The notes: a model not told the origin generated them from the sequence alone. Shown: positions 1-8,820, numbered from the stretch's first letter. The stretch: DNA of 64,000 nucleotides from Agrobacterium albertimagni AOL15 (GCF_000300855.1 NZ_ALJF01000023.1:124001-188000), one strand, 5' to 3'. Made by a program: numbers and translations.

Positions 1-745
1 TGTCGTCGGGAGCGCCGCAGATGCCGAGCGTGATATTCGCTTCCTTCAGCACGGGCCAGTGCTTGGCATTGGCCGAGACTGTCCCCATCAGGATATCGGA
101 ATGGCCCGACGGATATTTCGTGGCGGCGTGGATCGAGATGTCGGCCCCGAAGTCGAGCGCCTTGAAATAGAGTGGCGTGGCCCAGGTGTTGTCGATCGTG
201 ACGACGCAGCCATGCTTGTGTGCCGCATCAGAGATCGCCCGGATGTCCTGCATTTCCATGGTGTTGGAGCCCGGCGCTTCGGTGTGCACGAGCCGGGTGT
301 TTGGCCGGATGAGGCGCGCGATGTCGGATCCGATCTCGGGATCGTAATACTCGACCTCGACGCCGAGGCGTGTCAGCATCGTGTCGCAGAAATGGCGGCA
401 GGGCGAATAGACGGAATCGACGATCAGCGCATGGTCGCCTGCGGACAGGAAGGCAAGGAAGGGAACCGTGATCGCGGCGAGGCCCGACGGCACGAGGATG
501 GTTCCGGCAGACCCTTCCAATTCATCGAGCGCCTTGCACAGAGCATCCGTCGTCGGTGTGCCGCGCGTGCCATAGGTGTAGGGCTGCGTGCGCGTTTCCA
601 TGGCCCGCGCATTCGGAAAGAGGACCGTGGAGGCATGCACCACCGGTGGATTGACGAAGCCGTGGTAATCGGCCGGATCATAGCCGATATGGCACAGTTT
701 CGTGTCGGTGCCGGCAGATGCCAGCCAGTCTTTGGATTTGCTCAT
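1..745 (-). CDS. metC: Cystathionine beta-lyase MetC, 5' part only
   Basis: PLP enzyme of the Cys/Met metabolism family that cleaves cystathionine to homocysteine, pyruvate and ammonia in methionine synthesis. The reading frame is open from the ATG at 745 to the window edge, giving 248 residues of a protein usually near 390-400, so the C-terminal part lies outside. The fold type I signatures are visible: a Y-G-T-R-G-T-P-T motif near residue 58, the V-P-S-G-L-A-A segment near 85, the Asp of the T-I-D-N-T-W motif at 185, and the PLP lysine in A-A-T-K-Y-P-S-G-H at residue 210. It is divergent from aapJ. Cystathionine gamma-lyase or another family member is possible, but the A-T-K-Y-P-S-G-H context favours MetC. 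Confidence 0.88.
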   Translation of the reverse strand, partial: MSKSKDWLASAGTDTKLCHIGYDPADYHGFVNPPVVHASTVLFPNARAMETRTQPYTYGTRGTPTTDALCKALDELEGSAGTILVPSGLAAITVPFLAFLSAGDHALIVDSVYSPCRHFCDTMLTRLGVEVEYYDPEIGSDIARLIRPNTRLVHTEAPGSNTMEMQDIRAISDAAHKHGCVVTIDNTWATPLYFKALDFGADISIHAATKYPSGHSDILMGTVSANAKHWPVLKEANITLGICGAPDD

Positions 746-1101
746 GGATTGACGATTCCTCAGGCTCGGATGCCGTGGTTTTCGCGCCTCCTTGCGGGGC
801 GGTCAAGTTGCACAATTCTGTGATCCGCGGCGCAAGTCTTGCAGTTCGAGCATATCAGAACAGTCAAAAAGATGAGATTTTCATCACTTCAGGCTAAAAA
901 CCACACATTTTTGCCTATTTGGAGGGCGAATTTGGCAAATTCGCGCTTTTGTGGCCGTTCTGCGGCATAAAGACTTGACCCTGCCTGAATTTACGAATGG
1001 AATGTGAAGGTTCGCACCGGGAGGCTGCGAACCGACGTACGCTGCTGAATTCGGCTGGTGGCCGTCGCTGGCATACAACAAGAGAAAAAAGGTTGGGAAA
1101 A
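746..1101. promoter_or_regulatory. Divergent metC/aapJ intergenic region with an 8-bp dyad
   Basis: This 356-bp gap separates divergent metC and aapJ and should hold both promoters. The clearest element is a perfect inverted repeat, GCGAATTT (926-933), GGC, AAATTCGC (937-944), about 160 bp upstream of aapJ. A CTTGAC hexamer at 973-978 matches the alphaproteobacterial -35 consensus, but no convincing -10 lies 17 bp downstream. No gene is supported here. The dyad is a candidate operator; the binding protein is unknown. Confidence 0.45.
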
Positions 1102-2130
1102 ATGAACAACAAGTTCCTGTCAGCTGCCATCGGCGCTGCGGTCCTGGGTTTTGGCGCGTCCGCAGCTTCCGCCGCGACGCTTGATGACGTGAAGGCCAAG
1201 GGTTTCGTCCAGTGCGGCGTGAACACGGGTCTTGCCGGCTTCGCTTCGCCGGATGCTGCCGGTAATTGGACCGGCTTCGACGTCGATTACTGCAAGGCCG
1301 TAGCTGCTGCCATCTTCGGCGATGCCACCAAGGTACGATACACGCCGACCACCGCCCAGAGCCGTTTCACGGCACTGCAGTCCGGCGAAGTCGACATGCT
1401 CGCACGTAACACGACCTGGACCATCAGCCGCGACACCGCGCTCGGCTTCAACTTCCGTACCGTCAACTACTATGACGGCCAGGGCTTCATGGTCACCAAG
1501 GGCCTGAACGTCAGCTCCGCTCTTGAGCTCTCGGGCGCCGCCGTCTGCGTTCAGTCGGGCACCACGACCGAACTGAACCTCGCCGACTACTTCCGGGCCA
1601 ACAACCTCGAATACAAGCCGGTCGTTTTCGAAAAGCTTGAGGAAGTGAACGCAGCCTACGCAGCCGGTCGTTGCGACGTCTACACGACCGACCAGTCGGG
1701 TCTCTATTCGATCCGCCTGACGCTGACCAACCCGGACGATCACATCGTTCTGCCGGAAATCATCTCGAAGGAGCCGCTTGGCCCGGCCGTTCGCCAGGGT
1801 GACGACCAGTGGTTCGACATCGTTTCGTGGACCCACTACGCTCTGGTACAGGCTGAAGAATTCGGCATCACCCAGGCTAATGTCGACGAGATCAAGTCTT
1901 CGACGACCAACCCGGACATCCGCCGTTTCCTGGGCGCCGAAGCCGACACCAAGATCGGTACCGATCTTGGTCTTTCCAATGACTGGGCCTACAACATCAT
2001 CAAGGGCGTCGGTAACTACGGCGAAGTCTTTGAGCGCAACATCGGCGCCAGCACCCCGCTCAAGATTGAGCGCGGCGTGAACGCCCTTTGGACCAACGGT
2101 GGCCTGCAGTACGCACCGCCGATCCGCTAA
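1102..2130 (+). CDS. aapJ: AapJ, general L-amino-acid periplasmic binding protein
   Basis: Solute-binding component of the Aap ABC permease, which takes up a broad range of L-amino acids in rhizobia. The 342-residue protein starts at the ATG at 1102, preceded by a weak AAGGTTGGG. A frame open further upstream, to 997, lacks a signal peptide and is rejected. Residues 1-24 form a signal peptide ending A-A-S-A, and the mature protein begins A-T-L-D-D. The rest has the type 2 amino-acid-binding fold pattern, including G-F-D-V-D-Y-C and the Q-S-G-T-T segment. It is the first gene of aapJQMP. A strong hairpin follows its stop codon and probably sets its excess over the permease subunits. Confidence 0.95.
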   Translation: MNNKFLSAAIGAAVLGFGASAASAATLDDVKAKGFVQCGVNTGLAGFASPDAAGNWTGFDVDYCKAVAAAIFGDATKVRYTPTTAQSRFTALQSGEVDMLARNTTWTISRDTALGFNFRTVNYYDGQGFMVTKGLNVSSALELSGAAVCVQSGTTTELNLADYFRANNLEYKPVVFEKLEEVNAAYAAGRCDVYTTDQSGLYSIRLTLTNPDDHIVLPEIISKEPLGPAVRQGDDQWFDIVSWTHYALVQAEEFGITQANVDEIKSSTTNPDIRRFLGAEADTKIGTDLGLSNDWAYNIIKGVGNYGEVFERNIGASTPLKIERGVNALWTNGGLQYAPPIR

Positions 2131-2146
2131 GATCAGGCTGGACTTT

Positions 2147-2170
2147 GCGAGGCGGCGAAAGCCGCCTCGC
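2147..2170 (+). terminator. Strong hairpin between aapJ and aapQ
   Basis: A perfect 10-bp stem, GCGAGGCGGC (2147-2156) and GCCGCCTCGC (2161-2170), closes a GAAA tetraloop. It sits 16 nt after the aapJ stop and is not followed by a T run, so it is more likely a 3'-end stabiliser or partial attenuator than a full terminator. Such elements are typical between binding-protein and permease genes of ABC operons. Confidence 0.7.
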
Positions 2171-2296
2171 GCTTATCGGGACTACGTGTTCAGACCGGCA
2201 CGCGCGCTGCGGTCAGCGGCGACATCAGAGAATGCCGGCTGTCTCGAAAAACAATAACATTGAGGGCTCACAGAAGCCTCGGGGATTTGGCACAGC

Positions 2297-3490
2297 ATGA
2301 CAGATCACGCCACCAGTTTGCCCGCCGAAGGGCGGAGCTTTGGCTCGCTGATCTACGATCCGAAAGTAAGATCGATCTTCTTTCAGATCGCTACGATCGC
2401 CGTCATGACGTTTATCGTCTGGACCATTGCAAACAACACCATCGCAAACCTTGCCCGTAGCAACACTGCAACGGGCTACGGCTTCTTGAATGGCCGCGCC
2501 GGATTCGATATCGGGCAGAGCCTCATCGACTACAGTGCAGACTCGACCTACGGACGCGCCATCCTGGTTGGCCTGCTCAACACTCTGCTGGTCGCTGCAA
2601 CCGGTATCGTCACAGCGACCGTGATCGGCTTCCTCATCGGTATCGGCCGCCTGTCGCGGAACTGGCTGATTGCCAAGCTCTGCACCGTCTATGTGGAAGC
2701 CTTCCGCAACCTGCCGCCGCTGCTCGTCATCTTCTTCTGGTACTCGGGCGTGCTTGCGACCCTGCCGCAGCCGCGTGACTCGCTCGAATTGCCGTTCTCG
2801 ACCTTCCTCAACAATCGTGGCCTCGCCTTCCCGAAGCCGATCTGGGGTGACGGGGCAAGCGTGATCCCGATCGCCCTGCTCGTCGGCATCGTCCTCACGA
2901 TTGTAATCGCGCGCTTCGCCAAGGCACGGCAGATGCGGACCGGGCAGATTTTCCCGACCGGTTGGGTCGGCCTCGGCCTGATCGTCGGCCTGCCCGTTCT
3001 CGCCTTCCTGGCGGCCGGCTCGCCATTGACCTTCGATTATCCGGTCGCAAGCCGCTTCAACATGTCCGGCGGCGCCGTCATCGCACCGGAATTCGTTGCG
3101 CTCTATCTCGCGCTGTCCTTCTACACGGCTGCCTTCATCGCGGAAATCATCCGCGCCGGCATCAAGGGCGTCTCGAAGGGCCAGACCGAGGCTGCGTCTG
3201 CGCTTGGCCTGCAGCCGTCGACCACGACGCGTCTCGTGGTCGTACCGCAGGCGATGCGCATCATCATTCCGCCGCTCACCAGCCAGTATCTCAACCTGAC
3301 GAAGAACTCGTCTCTCGGTGTCGCCGTCGGTTTCCCCGAATTGGTCTCGACGGGCGGAACCACCCTCAACCAGACCGGCCAGGCCATCGAGATCGTGTCG
3401 ATCTGGCTCATGGTCTATCTCTCCATCAGCATTGTGACCTCGCTCTTCATGAACTGGTTCAATGCAAGAATGGCCCTGGTGGAGCGTTGA
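2297..3490 (+). CDS. aapQ: AapQ, amino-acid ABC transporter permease
   Basis: Inner-membrane permease subunit of the Aap system, 397 residues. It is predicted to have several membrane segments, beginning with one near residues 35-55. The long loop between the first and later segments is characteristic of AapQ/BztB. The EAA loop that contacts the ATPase is visible near residues 285-310 (E-I-I-R-A-G-I-K-G-V-S-K-G-Q). It starts 166 bp after aapJ, beyond the hairpin, and is separated from aapM by 2 bp, so the two permeases are translationally linked and should heterodimerise. Confidence 0.93.
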   Translation: MTDHATSLPAEGRSFGSLIYDPKVRSIFFQIATIAVMTFIVWTIANNTIANLARSNTATGYGFLNGRAGFDIGQSLIDYSADSTYGRAILVGLLNTLLVAATGIVTATVIGFLIGIGRLSRNWLIAKLCTVYVEAFRNLPPLLVIFFWYSGVLATLPQPRDSLELPFSTFLNNRGLAFPKPIWGDGASVIPIALLVGIVLTIVIARFAKARQMRTGQIFPTGWVGLGLIVGLPVLAFLAAGSPLTFDYPVASRFNMSGGAVIAPEFVALYLALSFYTAAFIAEIIRAGIKGVSKGQTEAASALGLQPSTTTRLVVVPQAMRIIIPPLTSQYLNLTKNSSLGVAVGFPELVSTGGTTLNQTGQAIEIVSIWLMVYLSISIVTSLFMNWFNARMALVER

Positions 3491-3492
3491 TC

Positions 3493-4644
3493 ATGGCGTA
3501 TGAAGTCACTTATGTTCGCCAGGAAATGCTGGCCCCTCTGCCCCCGCCGACCTCGGAAGCGAGCGTCGTGGGCTGGATTCGAAAGAATCTTCTGGCAACC
3601 CCGAAGGATGTCGTCCTGACAATCATCGGGCTCGCCGTTCTGGCTCTCACCCTGCCCGGCGCCCTAAACTTCCTGTTCTTCGACGCTGCGTGGTTCGGCA
3701 CCGATCGCTCGGTCTGCGCGACGATCGCCCAGGGCGGCACCCAGCCTGACGGCTGGAAAGGTGCCTGCTGGGCCTTCGTCGAGAGCCGTTTCTCGCAGTT
3801 CATCTTCGGGCGCTACCCGCTCGACGAACGCTGGCGCGTCATTCTCGTCGGCGTCATGTTCGTGGCCCTTCTGATACCGATGCTGATCCCGAAGGCGCCG
3901 CGGAAGGGCCTCAACGCCCTTCTGCTGTTCATCATCTTCCCGATCGTGGCCTTCTTCCTGCTGCATGGCGGCTTCGGCCTGCGAGTGGTTGAAACCCCGC
4001 TCTGGGGCGGCCTGATGGTGACGCTGATCCTGTCCTTCGTCGGCATCGCTGTCTCGCTGCCGCTCGGCATCTTGCTGGCACTCGGGCGCCGTTCGAACAT
4101 GCCTGTCATCAAGATGATCTGCGTCGTCTTCATCGAAGTCGTGCGCGGCGTGCCGCTGATCACCGTGCTGTTCATGGCCAATGTGATGCTGCCGCTCTTC
4201 ATGCCGACGGGCTGGACCATCGACAACTTCCTACGCGCGCTGGTCGGCGTGTCGCTGTTTGCCTCTGCCTATATGGCGGAAGTCGTGCGCGGCGGCCTGC
4301 AGGCGATCCCGAAGGGTCAGTATGAGGGCGCAGACTCGCTCGGCCTCTCCTACTGGCAGAAGACCCGCCTGATCATCCTGCCGCAGGCAGTCAAGCTGGT
4401 CATTCCGGGCATCGTCAACACCTTCATCGGTCTGTTCAAGGATACTTCGCTCGTGTCGATCATCGGCATGTTCGACCTCCTCGGCATCGTCCGTCTCAAT
4501 TTCACCGACGCCACCTGGGCCACACCTGTGACACCGCTCACGGGTCTGATCTTCGCAGGCTTCGTATTCTGGATCTTCTGCTTCGGCATGTCGCGCTATT
4601 CCGCCTTCATGGAGCGGCACCTCGACACCGGCCACAAGCGATAA
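3493..4644 (+). CDS. aapM: AapM, amino-acid ABC transporter permease
   Basis: Second permease subunit of the Aap transporter, 383 residues from the ATG at 3493. The long upstream open frame overlaps aapQ and is not used. Membrane segments occur near residues 35-55, 115-135 and 140-155. The conserved permease core follows, with the EAA loop E-V-V-R-G-G-L-Q-A-I-P-K-G-Q near residues 260-275. It lies between aapQ (2 bp gap) and aapP (17 bp gap). The partner assignment rests on gene order plus the shared BPD_transp_1 core. Confidence 0.93.
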   Translation: MAYEVTYVRQEMLAPLPPPTSEASVVGWIRKNLLATPKDVVLTIIGLAVLALTLPGALNFLFFDAAWFGTDRSVCATIAQGGTQPDGWKGACWAFVESRFSQFIFGRYPLDERWRVILVGVMFVALLIPMLIPKAPRKGLNALLLFIIFPIVAFFLLHGGFGLRVVETPLWGGLMVTLILSFVGIAVSLPLGILLALGRRSNMPVIKMICVVFIEVVRGVPLITVLFMANVMLPLFMPTGWTIDNFLRALVGVSLFASAYMAEVVRGGLQAIPKGQYEGADSLGLSYWQKTRLIILPQAVKLVIPGIVNTFIGLFKDTSLVSIIGMFDLLGIVRLNFTDATWATPVTPLTGLIFAGFVFWIFCFGMSRYSAFMERHLDTGHKR

Positions 4645-4661
4645 GGACAAGGGGAACAACA

Positions 4662-5435
4662 ATGGCTGAAGCCAACTCCGCAAAAAAGACCGCGTCGGGC
4701 ACCGATGTGGCAGTCGAATTGATCAACATGAACAAGTGGTACGGGGATTTCCACGTCCTGCGAGACATCAACCTCAAGGTGATGAAGGGCGAACGCATCG
4801 TCGTGGCCGGACCATCCGGATCCGGCAAATCGACAATGATCCGCTGCATCAACCGACTGGAAGAACACCAGACGGGCAATATCATCGTCGACAATATCGA
4901 ACTGACCAACGACCTGAAGAAGATCGACGAAGTGCGCCGTGAAGTCGGCATGGTGTTCCAGCACTTCAACCTGTTCCCGCACCTGACCATCCTCGAAAAC
5001 TGCACGCTGGCACCGATCTGGGTGCGCAAGATGCCGAAGAAGGATGCGGAAGAAGTGGCGATGCACTTCCTGAAGCGCGTCAAGATCCCGGAACAGGCCA
5101 ACAAGTATCCGGGCCAGCTTTCCGGTGGTCAGCAGCAGCGCGTGGCGATTGCGCGTGCGCTGTGCATGAAGCCGAAGATCATGCTGTTCGACGAACCGAC
5201 TTCGGCGCTCGACCCGGAAATGGTCAAGGAAGTTCTCGACACCATGGTCGGCCTTGCCGAAGAAGGCATGACCATGATCTGCGTCACCCACGAAATGGGC
5301 TTCGCCCGCCAGGTTGCCGACCGCGTGATCTTCATGGACCAGGGCCAGATCGTCGAACAGAACTCGCCCGCCGAGTTCTTCGACAACCCGCAGCATGAGC
5401 GCACCCGGCTTTTCCTCAGCCAGATCCTGCACTGA
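4662..5435 (+). CDS. aapP: AapP, amino-acid ABC transporter ATP-binding protein
   Basis: Cytoplasmic ATPase of the Aap permease, 257 residues. It has a Walker A motif G-P-S-G-S-G-K-S-T near residue 47, a Q-loop, the ABC signature L-S-G-G-Q-Q-Q-R near 150, Walker B leading to D-E-P-T-S-A-L-D-P near 172, and the switch histidine in C-V-T-H-E near 207. Its ribosome-binding site is AAGGGGAAC. It is the last gene of aapJQMP, and a GC-rich terminator follows 25 bp after its stop. Confidence 0.95.
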   Translation: MAEANSAKKTASGTDVAVELINMNKWYGDFHVLRDINLKVMKGERIVVAGPSGSGKSTMIRCINRLEEHQTGNIIVDNIELTNDLKKIDEVRREVGMVFQHFNLFPHLTILENCTLAPIWVRKMPKKDAEEVAMHFLKRVKIPEQANKYPGQLSGGQQQRVAIARALCMKPKIMLFDEPTSALDPEMVKEVLDTMVGLAEEGMTMICVTHEMGFARQVADRVIFMDQGQIVEQNSPAEFFDNPQHERTRLFLSQILH

Positions 5436-5460
5436 GCTGCCGTTCAGACACGAAACACGA

Positions 5461-5490
5461 GAGCCCGCCGCGACACCGTGGCGGGCTCTT
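5461..5490 (+). terminator. Terminator after aapJQMP
   Basis: A 9-bp stem, GAGCCCGCC (5461-5469) and GGCGGGCTC (5480-5488), with a 10-nt loop, followed by TTCT. It sits between aapP and the convergent gene ending at 5520 and may serve both. Confidence 0.75.
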
Positions 5491-5519
5491 CTGCATCAAG
5501 GGCAAGAAATCAGCTGCCG

Positions 5520-6251
5520 TCAGGGGCACCAACTCTGCTGACGGGCCATGCGCGGCTTGGCCAGACCTTCCGAGACGAGAATGGAGCCCAGCGAACGACC
5601 GTCGCGGGTCGCCACCCGCATCATCCCGGGTGCAGCGCCTGCCGATTGCACCTTAAGCGTCTGGAGATCGAATCGGCCGGAACTCAGGAGGTCCTTGAGC
5701 CGGACCTTGGCTGCGAAGCCGCGGTCGCGCTCCTGCTGGCAGGCTGCACCATCGGTGCGCGGGGCGGCAATATCCGCCAGCACGATCTTCGTCTTGCGAT
5801 ACCAGAAGGTGTCACCGCTCATGACGCAGTTGTCGAGACCGGACGTGCCGCAGAAATAGAATTTGCCGGAGAAATTCTCGCCCGTCAGCTGAGCCGTCTC
5901 GGTCGCGCCCGTGGCTGGACGTACCGGAGGCACGGCCGCCTTGACGACACCGACCGCGGCCGGCGGCACGGGTGCCTTTGCGGTGGCCGCTTGCGTCTTG
6001 GACTGGGGCTGGGGCTGCTTTTCTCGGCTTGTATCCGATTTCGGCTTCGGGTTCGCTGCGACGGACCGTTCGTTCGACAGCAAAGGCGACACTTGCTTGA
6101 TGACGACGGCCCTGTTCTCATAGAGCGCGATACCACCGGCCACCACCGCGAGGATGGCGAGCCAGGATGTCATGCCCTGACCGGCGGAAGAACGGCTCGA
6201 CTTGCGGCGCTTTGCCGGCGCGCGGCGGGAAGAAGCGGTGCGACTGGACAT
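5520..6251 (-). CDS. Membrane-anchored thermonuclease-like (SNase) protein
   Basis: A 243-residue protein from the ATG at 6251, which has GAGAGG upstream; a longer frame to 6311 lacks support. The N-terminus is Ser/Arg-rich and basic, followed by one membrane segment near residues 32-48. A Lys/Gln/Ala/Pro-rich linker follows, then a C-terminal domain of about 100 residues. That domain carries the nuclease-like pattern D-T-F-W-Y..K-I-V-L-A-D-I-A-A-P-R and A-K-V-R-L-K-D-L-L. These resemble the staphylococcal-nuclease fold in rhizobial SNase-like proteins, but the catalytic Arg/Glu set is not obviously complete. The activity is therefore uncertain. Confidence 0.6.
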   Translation of the reverse strand: MSSRTASSRRAPAKRRKSSRSSAGQGMTSWLAILAVVAGGIALYENRAVVIKQVSPLLSNERSVAANPKPKSDTSREKQPQPQSKTQAATAKAPVPPAAVGVVKAAVPPVRPATGATETAQLTGENFSGKFYFCGTSGLDNCVMSGDTFWYRKTKIVLADIAAPRTDGAACQQERDRGFAAKVRLKDLLSSGRFDLQTLKVQSAGAAPGMMRVATRDGRSLGSILVSEGLAKPRMARQQSWCP

Positions 6252-6411
6252 GGTTAACCTCTCGTGAGCGGCATCATGACGCCCAAGGGTTTCCGAAAGG
6301 TTGGCAGACATGAAAAAACGTCGCGCTGTTTGGTTTCTGCACAGCTCAGTAGAACTGGAAGAAAACCGGAGCTTGGCGGTCTGAGACGTCGTCAGGCATG
6401 ATGGCAGAGTT

Positions 6412-6488
6412 TGGCGATCCCTGTAGGGCTCGAACCTACGACCTAGTGCTTAGAAGGCACTTGCTCTATCCAGCTGAGCTAAGGGACC
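6412..6488 (-). tRNA. tRNA-Arg (anticodon TCT)
   Basis: A 77-nt cloverleaf on the minus strand with CCA encoded at 6412-6414. The acceptor stem GGTCCCT pairs with AGGGATC with one G-U pair. The anticodon loop reads CTTCTAA, giving TCT, and the T-loop is GGTTCGAGC-like. Confidence 0.96.
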
Positions 6489-6521
6489 GTCTGGGGACTG
6501 CAGAGAGCGGTTGAGCCCGGA

Positions 6522-6827
6522 TCAGTGCGTCCAGGGCTGCAGACGATTGTAGCGGAAGTTGTCGGTGTAGGAGACGACCTGGCGCTTGGCTTCCTTCGGC
6601 AGGATCACGCGATACTCGATGCCCTCGCGCGCGGCATAGGCTTCCGCCTGCTCCAGCGTTTCGAAGGTCAGCTTGACCTGCTGGCGAGTATCTCCCGAGG
6701 TGGTGTAGCCCATCATCGGATCGATCTTGCGCGGCGCGGACTGGTCGAATTCCAGAACCCAGAGATGGGTCTTTGCCTTGCCGGACTGCATGGCGGTTTT
6801 CGCGGGGCGGTAGATCTTTGCAGACAT
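6522..6827 (-). CDS. NDUFS4-like accessory subunit of NADH dehydrogenase
   Basis: A 101-residue protein beginning M-S-A-K-I-Y-R-P-A-K at 6827. It matches the ETC complex I subunit conserved region (the 18-kDa NDUFS4 family) found as a single small gene in Alphaproteobacteria. Family features include the early K-T-H-L-W-V-L-E-F segment, the tract of small residues before L-T-F-E-T-L-E-Q-A-E-A-Y-A, and the C-terminal Y-R-V-I-L-P-K. It should sit peripherally on respiratory complex I at the inner membrane. It stands alone between two tRNA genes. A start 27 nt upstream is possible but has no better ribosome-binding site. Confidence 0.88.
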   Translation of the reverse strand: MSAKIYRPAKTAMQSGKAKTHLWVLEFDQSAPRKIDPMMGYTTSGDTRQQVKLTFETLEQAEAYAAREGIEYRVILPKEAKRQVVSYTDNFRYNRLQPWTH

Positions 6828-6910
6828 GGGTCTCATCCATCTCCAAGACTTCACGGCAAGGCAGCCTGCCGCACACTTCCCGACCGCCTTAGCCGGCGGT
6901 CTTTGACTGC

Positions 6911-6987
<77 letters not shown>

Positions 6988-7091
6988 TTCCAGCAATGTT
7001 GCCGGAATACACGGTTCACACTGCCCCCGCAACAGTAAAAAAGCGGTTTTACGGGTACTGATTTTTCAACCGAAACCGACAGAGACCGGGA

Positions 7092-7568
7092 TCATTTCGG
7101 AAGATCGAGCGGTAAGACCAGACGTGCGGATGTATCGAGCCCGAGTTCGGCTGCATGACCGCCGCGAATCTCGAGAGCATAACGGACCGGCTCGCCTGAG
7201 GACACGATCGATTCGGACAGGGGCGTGGTGCGCTCTGCGATGCGAACGATGCGGCCGGTTTCGTCGATGAAGATCATGTCCAGGGAGGATGGCGTGTTGG
7301 CCATCCACATGGTGACCATGCGGGTATCACCGAAGTCGAACAACATGCCGGTGCGATCGGGAAGCGGCGGCCGTTCCATCAGCCCCCTTGCTCGCTGTTC
7401 GGCCGTCAGGGCCCATTCCACGTCGATCGTAATGGTGCCGCCAGCAGTCGTTTCGAAGGCGAGTTGACCGCGTTCGAAGGTCACATCGCTCATGGCCGAA
7501 GCGACAGGAGCGAAAAACAGCAAAAGCGCCGCAAGGGCGCTTCTGAGAAGATTTGGCATAGGCACCAT
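7092..7568 (-). CDS. DUF192 family exported protein
   Basis: A 158-residue protein with a signal peptide of about 25 residues ending P-V-A-S-A. A DUF192 domain follows, recognisable by R-A-R-G-L-M-E-R near residue 60, the G-M-L-F-D-F-G segment, M-W-M-A-N-T-P-S-S-L-D-M-I-F-I-D and the terminal A-L-E-I-R-G-G. The biochemical role of the family is not established. Its start lies 4 bp after the stop of the double cold-shock gene, so the two are likely co-transcribed. A second ATG three codons in is also possible. Confidence 0.85.
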   Translation of the reverse strand: MVPMPNLLRSALAALLLFFAPVASAMSDVTFERGQLAFETTAGGTITIDVEWALTAEQRARGLMERPPLPDRTGMLFDFGDTRMVTMWMANTPSSLDMIFIDETGRIVRIAERTTPLSESIVSSGEPVRYALEIRGGHAAELGLDTSARLVLPLDLPK

Positions 7569-7572
7569 GGGC

Positions 7573-8151
7573 TCAATGCGCCCGTGCTGCTGGGCCGGGA
7601 TTGTCCGGATGGATTTCCGCCGCCATCAGGCCCTTGTCCCCCGGTCCGAAGCGCACGAGCACCGTCTGACCCGGACGCAGTTCGGTCAGGCCGAACCGGC
7701 GCAGGGTCTCCATATGCACGAAGATGTCCTCGGTGCCCTCGCCGCGCGTCAAGAAGCCGAAGCCCTTGGTACGGTTGAACCACTTGACCAGAGCGCGCTC
7801 AAGCCCGCTGGTCGGGGTGACCTGAACATGGGTGCGGACCGGCGGCATCTGCGAGGGATGGATCGCGGTCGACTGGTCCATCGACAGTATGCGGAAGGCC
7901 TGGTAACCGCGATCGCGCTTCTGGATGAGCGCCACGATGCGCGTGCCTTCGAGAATGGTCTGGTAGCCGTCGCGGCGCAGGCAGGTCACGTGCAGGAGGA
8001 CATCCTGCATGCCGTTGTCCGGAACGATGAAGCCGAACCCCTTGGCGACGTCGAACCATTTGACGACGCCGGTGATCTCGATCAGGTCTACGGCTTCTCC
8101 GGACAGCTCTTCGAACTCGCCGAGCCCCTTCGATGATATCCTGTCCGCCAT
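7573..8151 (-). CDS. Double cold-shock-domain protein
   Basis: A 192-residue protein with two cold-shock domains. The first is at about residues 27-90, with V-V-K-W-F-D-V-A-K-G-F-G-F-I; the second is at about 118-185, with L-V-K-W-F-N-R-T-K-G-F-G-F-L. Both carry the RNP1-like K-G-F-G-F and an RNP2-like motif (D-V-L-L-H-V and D-I-F-V-H-M), so single-stranded RNA or DNA binding is expected. Two-domain Csp proteins of this length are common in Rhizobiales, unlike the single-domain CspA of enterics. GGGG precedes the ATG. The DUF192 gene follows after 4 bp. Confidence 0.9.
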   Translation of the reverse strand: MADRISSKGLGEFEELSGEAVDLIEITGVVKWFDVAKGFGFIVPDNGMQDVLLHVTCLRRDGYQTILEGTRIVALIQKRDRGYQAFRILSMDQSTAIHPSQMPPVRTHVQVTPTSGLERALVKWFNRTKGFGFLTRGEGTEDIFVHMETLRRFGLTELRPGQTVLVRFGPGDKGLMAAEIHPDNPGPAARAH

Positions 8152-8333
8152 TTCCCCAAGCCCCTCGAAAACGCGTCACATTGCTCAGTTAACTGATTCT
8201 TGAGATTCAGATTAACATTTGGTCAACGGATCAGCGCAAGCCCTAGTTTTACATTTCACCAATTGCTTTTGCACCACAGCCTTGCTCGAAGCTGACTGCT
8301 GTTCCATATCGTCCGGGTCAAAGGAGAACACCC

Positions 8334-8774
8334 ATGCGCTACCTACACACCATGGTCCGAGTGAAGGATCTCGAGGCTTCCCTGCACTTCTATTGCGAGC
8401 TTTTCGGCCTGACCGAAATCCGCCGCTATGAAAACGAGAAGGGCCGCTTCACGCTGGTCTTCCTGACCGCCGAGAAGGATCTCGACAAGGCCAAGGCCGA
8501 CATGTCGCCCTGCCTGGAGCTCACCTACAACTGGGATACCGAAGACTATGCGGGCGGCCGCAATTTCGGCCACCTCGCCTATGAGGTCGACGATATCTAT
8601 GCGATCTGCCAGAAGCTGATGGACAATGGCGTCACCATCAACCGTCCACCGCGCGACGGCCACATGGCCTTCGTCCGCTCGCCGGACGGCATCTCGATCG
8701 AGATCCTGCAGAAGGGCGAAAACCTGGCGCCTGCCGAGCCCTGGGCCTCGATGCCGAATACCGGCGCCTGGTAA
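8334..8774 (+). CDS. gloA: Lactoylglutathione lyase (glyoxalase I)
   Basis: A 146-residue metalloenzyme of the VOC fold that isomerises the methylglyoxal-glutathione hemithioacetal to S-lactoylglutathione. It opens M-R-Y-L-H-T-M-V-R-V with the metal-binding His at residue 5. Further ligands are in L-E-L-T-Y-N-W (Glu), N-F-G-H-L-A-Y (His) and the C-terminal I-E-I-L-Q (Glu). The ribosome-binding site is AAAGGAGAA. It is followed by a GC-rich hairpin and then a lipoprotein gene. Confidence 0.94.
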   Translation: MRYLHTMVRVKDLEASLHFYCELFGLTEIRRYENEKGRFTLVFLTAEKDLDKAKADMSPCLELTYNWDTEDYAGGRNFGHLAYEVDDIYAICQKLMDNGVTINRPPRDGHMAFVRSPDGISIEILQKGENLAPAEPWASMPNTGAW

Positions 8775-8820
8775 GACCACCGCCTCGCGCAAGTTTGCGC
8801 ACTTAGTCTCCGCATCAGAC

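Noticed and set aside
8186..8195. Palindrome CAGTTAACTG between the cold-shock gene and gloA
   Set aside because: Only 10 bp with no repeat nearby; not distinguishable from chance.
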